Shown here one piece after another: positions 1-6,664 of a stretch of 7,015 nt of DNA. Origin of the DNA: Propionibacteriaceae bacterium (GTDB lineage Bacteria; Actinomycetota; Actinomycetes; Propionibacteriales; Propionibacteriaceae); the NCBI GenBank assembly GCA_003153855.1, contig PMBM01000081.1, positions 13,575 through 20,589 of the forward strand. The letters run 5' to 3'. Made by a program: the position numbers and the translations under genes. Below the pieces are notes generated by a model. The model had not been told where the DNA came from. It saw nothing but the letters and a program-made list of their open reading frames with translations, and did no database searches. The first letter of the stretch is position 1. The number at the start of each line of letters is the position of its first letter.

Positions 1-2
1 CC

Positions 3-2315
3 GACCCGCCGCCCCCGCTCGACGGGAAGCTGTCCGACCTGTTGAGTGGCAAGAAGATCGTCATGACCGGTGTGACCGGCTTCATCGGCGAGCAGATCCT
101 CTGGAAGGTGCTCACCGAGCTTCCGGAGACCAGGGTGGGGGTGCTCGTACGGCGCAAGGGCTCGACCACGGCCCGTGAGCGTGTCGTGGCGCTGGTCAAG
201 AAGAAGATCTTCGCCGACGTCCGTGAGGCCGGAGGGGGCGCCGAGGAGCTCGTCGCGCAGCGCATCGAGGTCATCGAGGGCGACCTCCCGAACGTACCGG
301 TCCTGCCACGCGACATCGACGTACTGCTCCACTGCGCCGGCGACGTCTCGTTCGACCCGCCCATCGACCAGGCGTTCCTCACGAACGTCGTGGGGACGAG
401 GGCGCTGCTGTCCAGGCTCCTCGAGTCCGTGACCGGTCCCGACGGGGCTCTTCAGCGGGTGCCGCACTATGTCCACGTCTCGACCGCGTACACCGCGGGC
501 CGGCGGCGCGGCGCCATCCCGGAGGCCGCACACTCGCACGACGTCGACTACGAGGCCGAGATGAAGGCCGCGCTCGCGATGAAGGACCTCATCGAGGCCC
601 AGTCGCGTACCGCCTCCCAGCTGACCAAGCTTCGCAAGCAGGCCGAGCGGCTGCACCGCCAGGCGGGCTTCCTCACCACCGCCGAGGACACCGAGACCCG
701 CCGCAAGGAGTGGGTGGTCAACCAGCTCGTCGCTGCCGGAACGGAACGTGCCCGTTCCCTGGGTTGGACCGACGTGTACACGTTCGCCAAGGCCATGGGG
801 GAGCGCGTCGTCGCCGACGTCGGAAAAGACATCAAGGTCTCCGTCGTACGTCCCGCGATCGTCGAGTCGAGCCTGATCCACCCGTACCCGGGCTGGATCG
901 AGGGCTTCAAGATGGCCGACCCGATCATCCTCGCGTACGGCCGCGGGAGCCTGCCCGAGTTCCCGGCCTCGCCGGACGCGGTCATCGACATCATCCCCTG
1001 CGACTTCGTCGTCAATGCGATCCTGGCCGTCTGCGCGACCGACCCGGAAGTCGGCGTGCCCGAGTACTACCACGCGGCCTCCGGCGCGAGGAACCCGCTG
1101 ACGTTCCGCGGCATCTTCGAGCACGTACATCGCTACTTCTCCGAGCACCCTTACGGGACCGGTCAGCAGTCGGCGAAGCTCGCCATCTGGGAGTTCCCCG
1201 GCGCCGCGCCTGTACAGCGCCTGCTGCAGGCCACCGAGACGCTGCACGGCATCGCCGAACGAGCCCTCACCTACGTCCCGCGCAGCCCGACGACCCGCGG
1301 CCTCGCCGCCAAGCTCGACCGGGGCGGAAGCCAGCTCACGTTCCTGCGCAAGTACCTGTCGCTGTACTCGGAGTACCTCCAGTCCGAGCTGCACTTCGTC
1401 GACGACAGGACGCTGGCGCTGCACCGTTCGCTGCATCCCGACGACGTCGAGACCTGGGGCTTCGACAGCGCGGCGTTCGACTGGGACGAGTACATGGTCG
1501 GGATCCACATCCCGTCGATCACCGATCCCGTACGGCGTCTCGAGTCGGCCCGTCGCCGCCGTGGCGAGCGCAGCTCCACGTACCGCGACCTCAAGCCCCT
1601 GGCCGACGGCGAGGAGCGGCCCAACGTGCTCGTCGCGTTCGACCTGGACGGCACGATTCTCAGCACCAACGTGCTCGAGACGTACCTGTGGGCGCGCCTG
1701 CCCGAGCTCCCGGTCAGCGGCCGGCTCAAGGAGATGGCCGGCGTGGTCTCGGCGCTGCCGAGCTACATCGTCGCGGAGCGTCGGGACCGGGGCACGTTCC
1801 TGCGCTCGGTCTACCGCCGGTACAAGGGCGCCGATCTCGCGGCCCTCGAGGCCTTCGTCGAGGAGACGATGGCGCCGCACATGCTCGACCGGTTGTCGAG
1901 CGACGCGATCCGGCGCATACGCCAGCACCGCGCCGCCGGTCACACGACGATCCTCCTCACCGGTGTGATCCGGCCGCTGACCCGGCCGCTCGAGAAGCTG
2001 TTCGACGTCATCGTGGCCGCGGAGCTTGCCACGGACGCGCAAGGCACGTGTACCGGATTCCTCACCGGGCCGCCCATGGTGGGGGAGTCGCGCTCGGCGT
2101 GGCTGCGCCACTACGCGCAGCTGCACGGGATCGACCTCGCGCAGAGCTTCGCCTACGCCGACAGCCACGTCGACCTGCCCATGCTGCGGACGGTCAGCTA
2201 CCCGGTCGCCGTCAACCCCGACATCGGACTTCAGCGCGCCGCTCGCCAAGCGGGCTGGTCGACCGTCGAATGGAACGTCTACTCACCGGCCCCGCGCTGG
2301 ATCCTGCCCTCCTAA
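3..2315 (+). CDS. Fatty-acyl-CoA-reductase-like SDR fused to a HAD-IB phosphatase (5' end probably outside the window)
   Basis: Two enzymes in one chain. Numbering from the TTG at 42, residues 1-500 form an extended short-chain dehydrogenase of the NAD_binding_4/fatty acyl-CoA reductase type: nucleotide-binding loop TGVTGFIG (9-16), arginines after the second strand (37-38) suggesting NADP(H), S147/T148, and the YxxxK pair Y246/K250. A long charged helical insert lies at about 165-235, and a reductase-type tail ends in FDWDEY (479-484). Residues 525-725 are a HAD-IB hydrolase: DLDGT (534-538, nucleophile D534), T640, and ADSHVD (706-711) as the metal-binding motif. Family knowledge suggests NADPH reduction of an acyl-CoA or acyl thioester plus hydrolysis of a phosphate ester; substrates are unknown. 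The protein is probably cytosolic or membrane-peripheral. The frame stays open to the left edge, reading D-PPPP-LDGKLSDL before the TTG, and that TTG has no convincing ribosome site, so the true start is likely upstream. It leads the operon. Confidence 0.85.
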   Translation, partial: DPPPPLDGKLSDLLSGKKIVMTGVTGFIGEQILWKVLTELPETRVGVLVRRKGSTTARERVVALVKKKIFADVREAGGGAEELVAQRIEVIEGDLPNVPVLPRDIDVLLHCAGDVSFDPPIDQAFLTNVVGTRALLSRLLESVTGPDGALQRVPHYVHVSTAYTAGRRRGAIPEAAHSHDVDYEAEMKAALAMKDLIEAQSRTASQLTKLRKQAERLHRQAGFLTTAEDTETRRKEWVVNQLVAAGTERARSLGWTDVYTFAKAMGERVVADVGKDIKVSVVRPAIVESSLIHPYPGWIEGFKMADPIILAYGRGSLPEFPASPDAVIDIIPCDFVVNAILAVCATDPEVGVPEYYHAASGARNPLTFRGIFEHVHRYFSEHPYGTGQQSAKLAIWEFPGAAPVQRLLQATETLHGIAERALTYVPRSPTTRGLAAKLDRGGSQLTFLRKYLSLYSEYLQSELHFVDDRTLALHRSLHPDDVETWGFDSAAFDWDEYMVGIHIPSITDPVRRLESARRRRGERSSTYRDLKPLADGEERPNVLVAFDLDGTILSTNVLETYLWARLPELPVSGRLKEMAGVVSALPSYIVAERRDRGTFLRSVYRRYKGADLAALEAFVEETMAPHMLDRLSSDAIRRIRQHRAAGHTTILLTGVIRPLTRPLEKLFDVIVAAELATDAQGTCTGFLTGPPMVGESRSAWLRHYAQLHGIDLAQSFAYADSHVDLPMLRTVSYPVAVNPDIGLQRAARQAGWSTVEWNVYSPAPRWILPS

Positions 2316-2319
2316 GGAG
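2314..2319 (+). promoter_or_regulatory. Shine-Dalgarno site for the LarA-like gene
   Basis: AAGGAG overlaps the TAA stop of the upstream gene and lies 5 nt before the GTG at 2325. This near-ideal site fixes the GTG start and shows that the two genes are read from one transcript. Confidence 0.8.
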
Positions 2320-2324
2320 CTTTC

Positions 2325-3845
2325 GTGTCACGACCAGGTTTCGCTCTCGAGGTCGACGAGCGCACTCCGCCCACGCTCGTACGGTCGGCGTCGGACGTAC
2401 GGCTGGAGCGCTTCTCGCTCGGTACCCAGATCGTCTACCCGCCCGACGGTCAGCCGTGGGGTGACGCGGTCGCGGCGACTGGCGAAGCACTCGGCTCGCC
2501 GATCGACGGCGGCTCCATCGCCTCGCGGCTGTGGGCCGGGATGCGCCTGACGATCACGTTCGCGGACATCTCCGTCCTGACGCCCGCCGCCGCGGACGAC
2601 CCGCGCCGCGCGGTCGTGGAGCAGCTGCTCACCACGGCGGCCGAGGTGGGCGTCGACGACGTGGTCCTCATCGCCGCCACCGGACTGCGCCGTCGGCTCG
2701 GTCCCGAGGACATGCGCCGGCTGCTCGGCGAGCGGGTGAGCCGCAGCTTCGCGAGCGACCCCCGGCTGAGAAGCCACGACGCCAGCGACGACTCCGCTCT
2801 GCTCACGATCGGCGAGTCGGAGGGCGTCCAGATCCGCTTCAACCGGCGCGTCGTCGAGTCCGACCTCGTCATCCACGTGAGCGTCGTGACGGGCGCCGAG
2901 CACGCCGGCTGGGACGAGTTCACGTCCGGGCTGGCGTCGTCGGAGACCATCGACATCGCGTACGGCTGGAACGGCGACCCCGCACCCGTACGGCAGGTGG
3001 TGGCCGATCGGCTCAACGTCGTGAGCGTTGCAGTTGTGCTGGGCCAGCCCTCGTACAGCGGCCCCGTGCGGTACGTGTCGGCCCGTGAGTGGGAGTGGTC
3101 GATCAAGGACCAGGCTGCCTACCTCGCCAGTCGCCGGGCGCTCGCCACCGCACCCGTCCAGGCCGGGCGTTACCTGTACGCGGCCCGCCCTGTCGCCTAC
3201 CCCGTGCTCGGCGTGTTCGCGGGGAGCGTCGACGAGGTGCGCGCGACCGCGCAGGCGACGCTGGCCGCGGAGCAGCGCATCACGGTGAAGGGGTCTGCCG
3301 ACGTGCTCGTCACCGGTGTCCCGCCCGTACATGCCGCTGCACCCGATGGTGACGGCAGCCCGTTGGGCGCGGCCTGGTGGGTGCTGTGCCATGCCTACGG
3401 GCTGGGCGTCGAGAAGCCGATCGTGCGCGAGGGTGGCGCGGTGATCGCGTTCCACCCCCTGGGCGACCGGTTCTCCACGCGTCACCACGGCGCGGCCGCG
3501 GACATGATCGCCGAGGTGCTGCCCGAGACGAGCGACCCCGCAGAGGTCGCGTCGCGCTTCCTGCCGAGGTTCGCGGCCGACCCTTGGTACACCGACCTGT
3601 ACCGTCAGCGCGGCGCGTACCACCCGCTGCACGCGTTCCACCAGTGGTTCGACCTTCAGCCGGCGATCGCCGCTCTCGGTGACGTGATCTTCGTCGGCGC
3701 CGACCGCCGTACCGCCGAGCTCATGGGCTTCCGCGCCGCCACCACGTACGCCGACGCCCTGGAGATCGCCTCGACGCGGCTCGGTCGCCGTCCCGCGATC
3801 ACGTACGTCCGCGACGCCGTGGGTGTTCAGGTGGCGGTCTCATGA
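2325..3845 (+). CDS. LarA/DUF2088-like (lactate racemase domain) protein lacking cofactor residues
   Basis: 506 residues, GTG start set by AAGGAG 5 nt upstream. After a leader of about 70 residues, residues 72-205 follow the LarA N-terminal domain: a TFADIS strand (78-83) where LarA has its conserved D-x-(T/S)R stretch, IAATGLRR (116-123) like the family's iAtGlHr, LGPEDM then LLGE (125-135), HD at 151-152, FNRRVVESDLVIHV (172-185) and EHAGWDEFTSG (192-202). Residues about 270-500 would be the second LarA lobe. Canonical LarA racemises lactate with a nickel-pincer nucleotide. H151 and H193 align with its catalytic His108 and His174, but the position of cofactor-binding Lys184 (ten after the second His) is Leu203, and no His appears where His200 is expected. 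No larB, larC or larE is in the window. I therefore infer a LarA-fold protein with another reaction, cofactor or a binding role. The stop overlaps the next start (ATGA). NCBI-style naming would be 'lactate racemase domain-containing protein'. Confidence 0.75.
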   Translation: MSRPGFALEVDERTPPTLVRSASDVRLERFSLGTQIVYPPDGQPWGDAVAATGEALGSPIDGGSIASRLWAGMRLTITFADISVLTPAAADDPRRAVVEQLLTTAAEVGVDDVVLIAATGLRRRLGPEDMRRLLGERVSRSFASDPRLRSHDASDDSALLTIGESEGVQIRFNRRVVESDLVIHVSVVTGAEHAGWDEFTSGLASSETIDIAYGWNGDPAPVRQVVADRLNVVSVAVVLGQPSYSGPVRYVSAREWEWSIKDQAAYLASRRALATAPVQAGRYLYAARPVAYPVLGVFAGSVDEVRATAQATLAAEQRITVKGSADVLVTGVPPVHAAAPDGDGSPLGAAWWVLCHAYGLGVEKPIVREGGAVIAFHPLGDRFSTRHHGAAADMIAEVLPETSDPAEVASRFLPRFAADPWYTDLYRQRGAYHPLHAFHQWFDLQPAIAALGDVIFVGADRRTAELMGFRAATTYADALEIASTRLGRRPAITYVRDAVGVQVAVS

Positions 3846-4654
3846 CCCGCGAGTTCGCCTCCTGGGCGGACCCGCGGAACACGTCCCGCTCGCGCCCCGC
3901 CTCGATCCACAACCCGCTGAAGGGCTTCCTCAAGGACGTCCGCCAGGTCGGGCGGAACTGGCGCTGGGGCCGCGGCGCACTGAGTCCCGGCGACGTCGAC
4001 CGGCTGCCGGCGCAACAGCGCCATACCGCGCTGCCCGTCCCTGTTCGCGCCTCTTTGCGCGACCCCTTCGTCGGGTGGCTGAAGCGGGTCAAGGTCGAGG
4101 TGACCGGCCTGTCGAGCCGATCGGGCGAAGCGCGGGTCGCTCTCGCGCACGTCGAGTCGGGAGCCGATCTCGCGGTGCTGCTGGAGTCGATCCCGGCCTC
4201 GTGGAAGGTCGTCACGACCCGCATCCCGAAGGCTCTGTCCCTCGGGCGCAGCGTGCTCATCGTCACAGACTTCGCATCGGCCGCCGCCGCGGACGTCGTG
4301 GCCCAGGCCGCACAGCTCGCGACCCGGTACGACCGGGCCGTCGTCCCCGTCGTCGTGCGACGGCTCGCGGTGAGCCCTCAGGCTCCGTCGCGCCTTCCCA
4401 CACCGAGGACGGTGGACGAGGTGCTCGTCCGTTATGGCGACGAGATCCGCGACACGAACCCTGTCGCTGTCGCCCAGCGGTCGTTCGACGTGGTGGGGGA
4501 CCTGCTGGCCGAGGACGACGCGACGTGGTGGCAGGTCGTGAGCGGCCAGGTCGCCTCGCCCCTCGTACGGTCGATGCCGGCCTGGCGCCGGCTCTGGGAG
4601 CGCACCGACCCTGACCGCGACATCGCCAGGACACAGCGTCGCATCTGGGGCTGA
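3842..4654 (+). CDS. Degenerate PlsC/LPLAT-like acyltransferase-fold protein
   Basis: 270 residues; the ATG overlaps the preceding TGA as ATGA, so translation is probably coupled, and no strong ribosome site precedes it. The segment order resembles 1-acylglycerol-3-phosphate acyltransferases: VKVEVTGL (83-90) where PlsC has a v-x-v-x-G segment before its catalytic motif; AHVESGAD (102-109) at the NHxSxxD position; TTRIPKALSLGRSVLIVTDFAS (125-146, discontinuous match) where PlsC has iP...l..G.svxifPEGTRS; LATRYDRAVVPVVV (159-172) like the LA...g.pVVPV strand; and VLVRYGDEI (194-202) like the late v.v.fGepI strand. The catalytic HX4D is not intact (H103 and D109 are spaced HX5D) and the EGTR motif reads TDFAS, so normal acyltransfer is doubtful. 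Residues 1-45 are basic and tryptophan-rich (WRWGRG), possibly membrane-facing; no transmembrane helix is evident. The tail has WRRLWERTDP and ends in RRIWG. It could be a pseudo-enzyme partner of the two upstream proteins. The family assignment is by pattern only. Confidence 0.6.
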   Translation: MTREFASWADPRNTSRSRPASIHNPLKGFLKDVRQVGRNWRWGRGALSPGDVDRLPAQQRHTALPVPVRASLRDPFVGWLKRVKVEVTGLSSRSGEARVALAHVESGADLAVLLESIPASWKVVTTRIPKALSLGRSVLIVTDFASAAAADVVAQAAQLATRYDRAVVPVVVRRLAVSPQAPSRLPTPRTVDEVLVRYGDEIRDTNPVAVAQRSFDVVGDLLAEDDATWWQVVSGQVASPLVRSMPAWRRLWERTDPDRDIARTQRRIWG

Positions 4655-4680
4655 CCTCTTCGGGTCCTGGCCCGGCCGGA

Positions 4681-4686
4681 TACGAT
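4681..4686 (+). promoter_or_regulatory. Candidate -10 element for the GNAT gene
   Basis: TACGAT matches the TAnnnT form of actinobacterial housekeeping -10 boxes and lies 45 nt before the ATG at 4732, leaving a leader of roughly 40 nt. The -35 region (around 4658-4664, TTCGGG-like) is weak. The 77-bp gap after the three-gene operon supports a separate promoter, but read-through is possible. Confidence 0.4.
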
Positions 4687-4722
4687 GGTCAGTGGCACAA
4701 GGTCGTGCCGACGTCGACACAC

Positions 4723-4728
4723 GGGGGC
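4723..4728 (+). promoter_or_regulatory. Ribosome-binding site favouring the ATG at 4732
   Basis: GGGGGC ends 3 nt before the ATG at 4732, with the G-run 4 nt away. An in-frame GTG at 4705 would add nine residues but has no purine-rich site before it, so the ATG is the better start. Confidence 0.5.
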
Positions 4729-4731
4729 AGC

Positions 4732-5733
4732 ATGGTCAGCGACCCACTGGAGGCTCTGCGTGATCGGGGAGTTCTCTACTGGGAGGCACTGAGGCCGTCG
4801 GAGTACCCGGATGTCTCATCCCTGGCATCGGCCATCGAGCACCTGGACGATGCCCTGGAGCGTCACAGCATCGACGAGATCCTCGAGTCCCTGGAGAAGT
4901 CCGGCGAGGATGTGTCCCAGGTCGGCGTCGTCGGTCGTGACCGGCGCGGGTCGATCGTGGCGTACGGGCTCGACCTCGTGCACCCGAAGGACACCTCGCC
5001 GCGTCGTGTGACACTCGTCGGAGGTGTCCACCCCGCCTGGCGCGACAAAGGGATAGGCCACGCACTGCTCGACTGGCAGCTCGCGGCCGCGAAGCGCTGG
5101 GACTACGCGACCCGCCGCGCCCACCACGGGCCGCTCAAGGTCATCGCTGTCGTCGACTCGAAGCTCACGGGGAAACGCGAGATGTACGAGTCGTACGGGC
5201 TGCTGCCCGAGACCTGGTACCTCGACGCGCACCGTACGTTCAACGCGGCGCACCCACCGCAGCCGCCGGAGATCCCCGAGGCGGTGGCGCTGCGCCAGTA
5301 CACCTCGATGCCTGCCGTCGCCGTGCTGGCCGCCCACAACGAGGCGTTCCTCGGCCGTCCCGGGGCGACGCAGCTGGGGCCGGCGGAGTGGCACGAGTCG
5401 ATGACGCGTCCCGGCAGCCGTCCCGAGCTTTCCTGGGTGCTGACCGTAGGCGACCGGGTCATCGGCTACGCCCTGAACTGCGTGGAGGACACCCTGGAGG
5501 ACGAGGCGCAGGAAGGGTGGACCGATCGCCTCGGCGTCATCCCGGCGTGGCGCGGCCGCGGCCTGTCCGGGAAGCTCCTGCAGGCGTCCGCCGCGTCCTT
5601 CTTCGAGGCCGGTCTGCCCGGTGCGGGGATCGGCGTCGACACCGACGACCCGTTGGCGGAGATGGCTCGCTACCGCGGCCTGGGGTACGACGCCGTGGAT
5701 GCTCTCGTCGGTTACGCCCGCGTCCTCCACTGA
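4732..5733 (+). CDS. Tandem-domain GNAT-family N-acetyltransferase
   Basis: 333 residues from the ATG. Two GNAT domains lie in tandem, each with the acetyl-CoA pyrophosphate-binding motif A: GGVHPAWRDKGIGHALL (97-113; R104 to G109) in the first half and LGVIPAWRGRGLSGKLL (267-283; R274 to S279) in the second. The domain boundary is near residue 180, at a proline-rich linker (HPPQPPEIPE). The second half contains HNEAF (202-206), resembling the N-x-AF segment of the second domain of mycothiol synthase MshD, and an ARYRGLGYDAVD ending (312-323) typical of GNATs. The layout is MshD-like, but overall resemblance is not strong enough to call mshD. Expected activity is acetyl transfer from acetyl-CoA to an amine; the substrate is unknown. 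The protein is cytosolic, with no signal peptide or membrane helix. It follows the lipid-like operon by 77 bp with its own candidate promoter and ends before a hairpin, so it looks monocistronic. Confidence 0.85.
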   Translation: MVSDPLEALRDRGVLYWEALRPSEYPDVSSLASAIEHLDDALERHSIDEILESLEKSGEDVSQVGVVGRDRRGSIVAYGLDLVHPKDTSPRRVTLVGGVHPAWRDKGIGHALLDWQLAAAKRWDYATRRAHHGPLKVIAVVDSKLTGKREMYESYGLLPETWYLDAHRTFNAAHPPQPPEIPEAVALRQYTSMPAVAVLAAHNEAFLGRPGATQLGPAEWHESMTRPGSRPELSWVLTVGDRVIGYALNCVEDTLEDEAQEGWTDRLGVIPAWRGRGLSGKLLQASAASFFEAGLPGAGIGVDTDDPLAEMARYRGLGYDAVDALVGYARVLH

Positions 5734-5739
5734 TCCGCC

Positions 5740-5759
5740 CGCACGCCACCGAGCGTGCG
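5740..5759 (+). terminator. Possible intrinsic terminator hairpin after the GNAT gene
   Basis: A perfect 7-bp inverted repeat, CGCACGC and GCGTGCG with a 6-nt CACCGA loop, starts 6 nt after the stop codon. Only two T residues follow, so it is not a classic terminator; actinobacterial terminators often lack a U-tract, which keeps the call possible. Confidence 0.4.
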
Positions 5760-5784
5760 TTCGCGGGAGGAAGCGTCGGTTGCG

Positions 5785-5790
5785 TAGAGT
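5785..5790 (+). promoter_or_regulatory. Candidate -10 element for yebC
   Basis: TAGAGT fits TAnnnT and lies 36 nt before the yebC ATG, giving a leader of about 30 nt. No good -35 hexamer is visible; the nearest, TTCGCG at 5760-5765, is spaced 19 nt away. The preceding hairpin supports transcription starting afresh here. Confidence 0.4.
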
Positions 5791-5812
5791 AGGGACGTTT
5801 CTGGCAGGTCGT

Positions 5813-5821
5813 GAGGAAGGG
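5813..5821 (+). promoter_or_regulatory. Shine-Dalgarno site for yebC
   Basis: GAGGAAGGG ends 5 nt before the ATG at 5827. It is strong and correctly spaced, and fixes the start so that the protein begins with the family's MSGHSKW opening. Confidence 0.75.
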
Positions 5822-5826
5822 AATCG

Positions 5827-6597
5827 ATGAGCGGTCACTCCAAGTGGGCGACGACCAAGCACAAGAAGGCGGTCGTCGACGCCAAGCGGGGAAAGCTCTT
5901 CGCCAAGCTCATCAAGAACATCGAGGTCGCTGCACGGACGGGCGGCGGCGACACGAGCGGCAACCCCACCCTGTACGACGCGATCCAGAAGGCCCGCAAG
6001 ACCTCGGTGCCGTTGGACAACATCGAGCGAGCCGTCAAGCGCGGCTCCGGCGCTGAGGGCGGGGGCGCAGAGTACATGACGATCATGTACGAGGCGTACG
6101 GCCCGGCAGGCGTCGCGATCCTCATCGAGTGCCTCACCGACAACCGCAACCGCTCCGCCTCCGACGTCCGCGTCGCCGTGACCCGCAACAGCGGCACGAT
6201 GGCCGACGTCGGCTCCGTGCAGCGCCTGTTCTCCCGCAAGGGCGTCATCGAGGTCGAGAAGAAGCAGGGTGGTCGCACGCTCACCGAGGACGACCTGCTC
6301 GAGGCGACCATCGAGGCCGAGCCCGAGGACATCGTCGACCTGGGCGAGGGCTTCTCGATCACGTCAGACCCGAACCAGCTGGTGGCGGTGCGCAAGGCGG
6401 TACAGGCGGCCGGCCTCGACTACGAGTCGGCCGACGTCGCGTTCGTACCCTCTTTCGAGCAGGCCGTCGACGACATCGACGCGGCACGCAAGCTGTACAA
6501 GCTGCTCGACGCGCTCGAAGATCTCGACGACGTGCAGAACGTGTACGGCAACGAGCTGATCGCTCCCGAGGTCGAGGCGGCCCTCGAGGAGGAGTGA
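5827..6597 (+). CDS. yebC: YebC/PmpR/TACO1-family regulatory or translation factor
   Basis: 256 residues, full length for the family (E. coli YebC is about 246). It has the signature opening [14 protein letters not shown] (1-14) followed by [11 protein letters not shown] (18-28), a glycine-rich stretch before domain 2 ([11 protein letters not shown], 73-83), [20 protein letters not shown] read in parts (90-97 and 103-109), GSVQRLF (129-135), and an acidic, helical C-terminus with [13 protein letters not shown] (230-242). These fix the family firmly. Members were first described as DNA-binding transcriptional regulators (PmpR); more recent work on YebC and mitochondrial TACO1 supports a ribosomal role in translating proline-rich stretches. 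It acts in the cytoplasm. The gene directly precedes ruvC, a common actinobacterial arrangement; the 80-bp gap holds a separate, SOS-type control region, so basal co-transcription with ruvC may be supplemented by a damage-induced promoter. Nothing looks truncated or odd. Confidence 0.97.
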   Translation: MSGHSKWATTKHKKAVVDAKRGKLFAKLIKNIEVAARTGGGDTSGNPTLYDAIQKARKTSVPLDNIERAVKRGSGAEGGGAEYMTIMYEAYGPAGVAILIECLTDNRNRSASDVRVAVTRNSGTMADVGSVQRLFSRKGVIEVEKKQGGRTLTEDDLLEATIEAEPEDIVDLGEGFSITSDPNQLVAVRKAVQAAGLDYESADVAFVPSFEQAVDDIDAARKLYKLLDALEDLDDVQNVYGNELIAPEVEAALEEE

Positions 6598-6641
6598 TCC
6601 TTCCTCCGGCGTGGCATCGCAGGGACGACGATCTCTGCGGC

Positions 6642-6647
6642 TAGCCT
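6642..6647 (+). promoter_or_regulatory. Candidate -10 element of the ruvC promoter
   Basis: TAGCCT fits TAnnnT and ends 1 nt before the LexA-type operator, so transcription would start inside the operator about 24 nt before the ruvC GTG. No clear -35 hexamer is seen at the usual spacing. Confidence 0.45.
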
Positions 6648-6648
6648 C

Positions 6649-6664
6649 TCGAACATGTGTTCGG
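6649..6664 (+). promoter_or_regulatory. LexA-binding SOS box upstream of ruvC
   Basis: TCGAACATGTGTTCGG matches the mycobacterial/actinobacterial SOS box TCGAAC-N4-GTTCGA at 11 of 12 defined positions; only the last base differs (G for A). It sits between the candidate -10 element and the ribosome-binding site, covering the expected transcription start, an ideal place for a repressor. Bound LexA would silence ruvC (and ruvA and ruvB if they follow) until RecA-stimulated LexA cleavage after DNA damage. Confidence 0.8.

Noticed and set aside
710..2464. 584-codon + strand frame overlapping the reductase-phosphatase gene
   Set aside because: It is the frame-shifted shadow of a gene with intact motifs; its product is arginine/proline-rich low-complexity sequence and it runs across the real stop and the next start.
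2328..3641. Long antisense reading frame (437 codons) opposite the LarA-like gene, and other long minus-strand frames at 3827-4720 and 4816-5862
   Set aside because: High-GC coding DNA commonly leaves the antisense frames open; the predicted proteins are rich in R, G, A and P with no recognisable domain, while the sense frames carry clear family motifs and ribosome sites.
4661..4674. CGGG-TCCTGG-CCCG inverted repeat after the three-gene operon, considered as a terminator
   Set aside because: The stem has only four pairs, there is no T-run, and it lies against the candidate promoter of the next gene.
4705..4731. GTG start nine codons upstream for the GNAT gene
   Set aside because: No ribosome-binding sequence precedes it, while GGGGGC lies just before the ATG at 4732; the added residues (PTSTHGGS) do not look like part of the domain.
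6588..6607. GGAGGA...TCCTCC inverted repeat across the yebC stop codon, considered as a terminator
   Set aside because: It has six pairs with an 8-nt loop, half of it coding for the acidic C-terminus (GAG/GAA-type codons), and no T-run; it may arise by chance.
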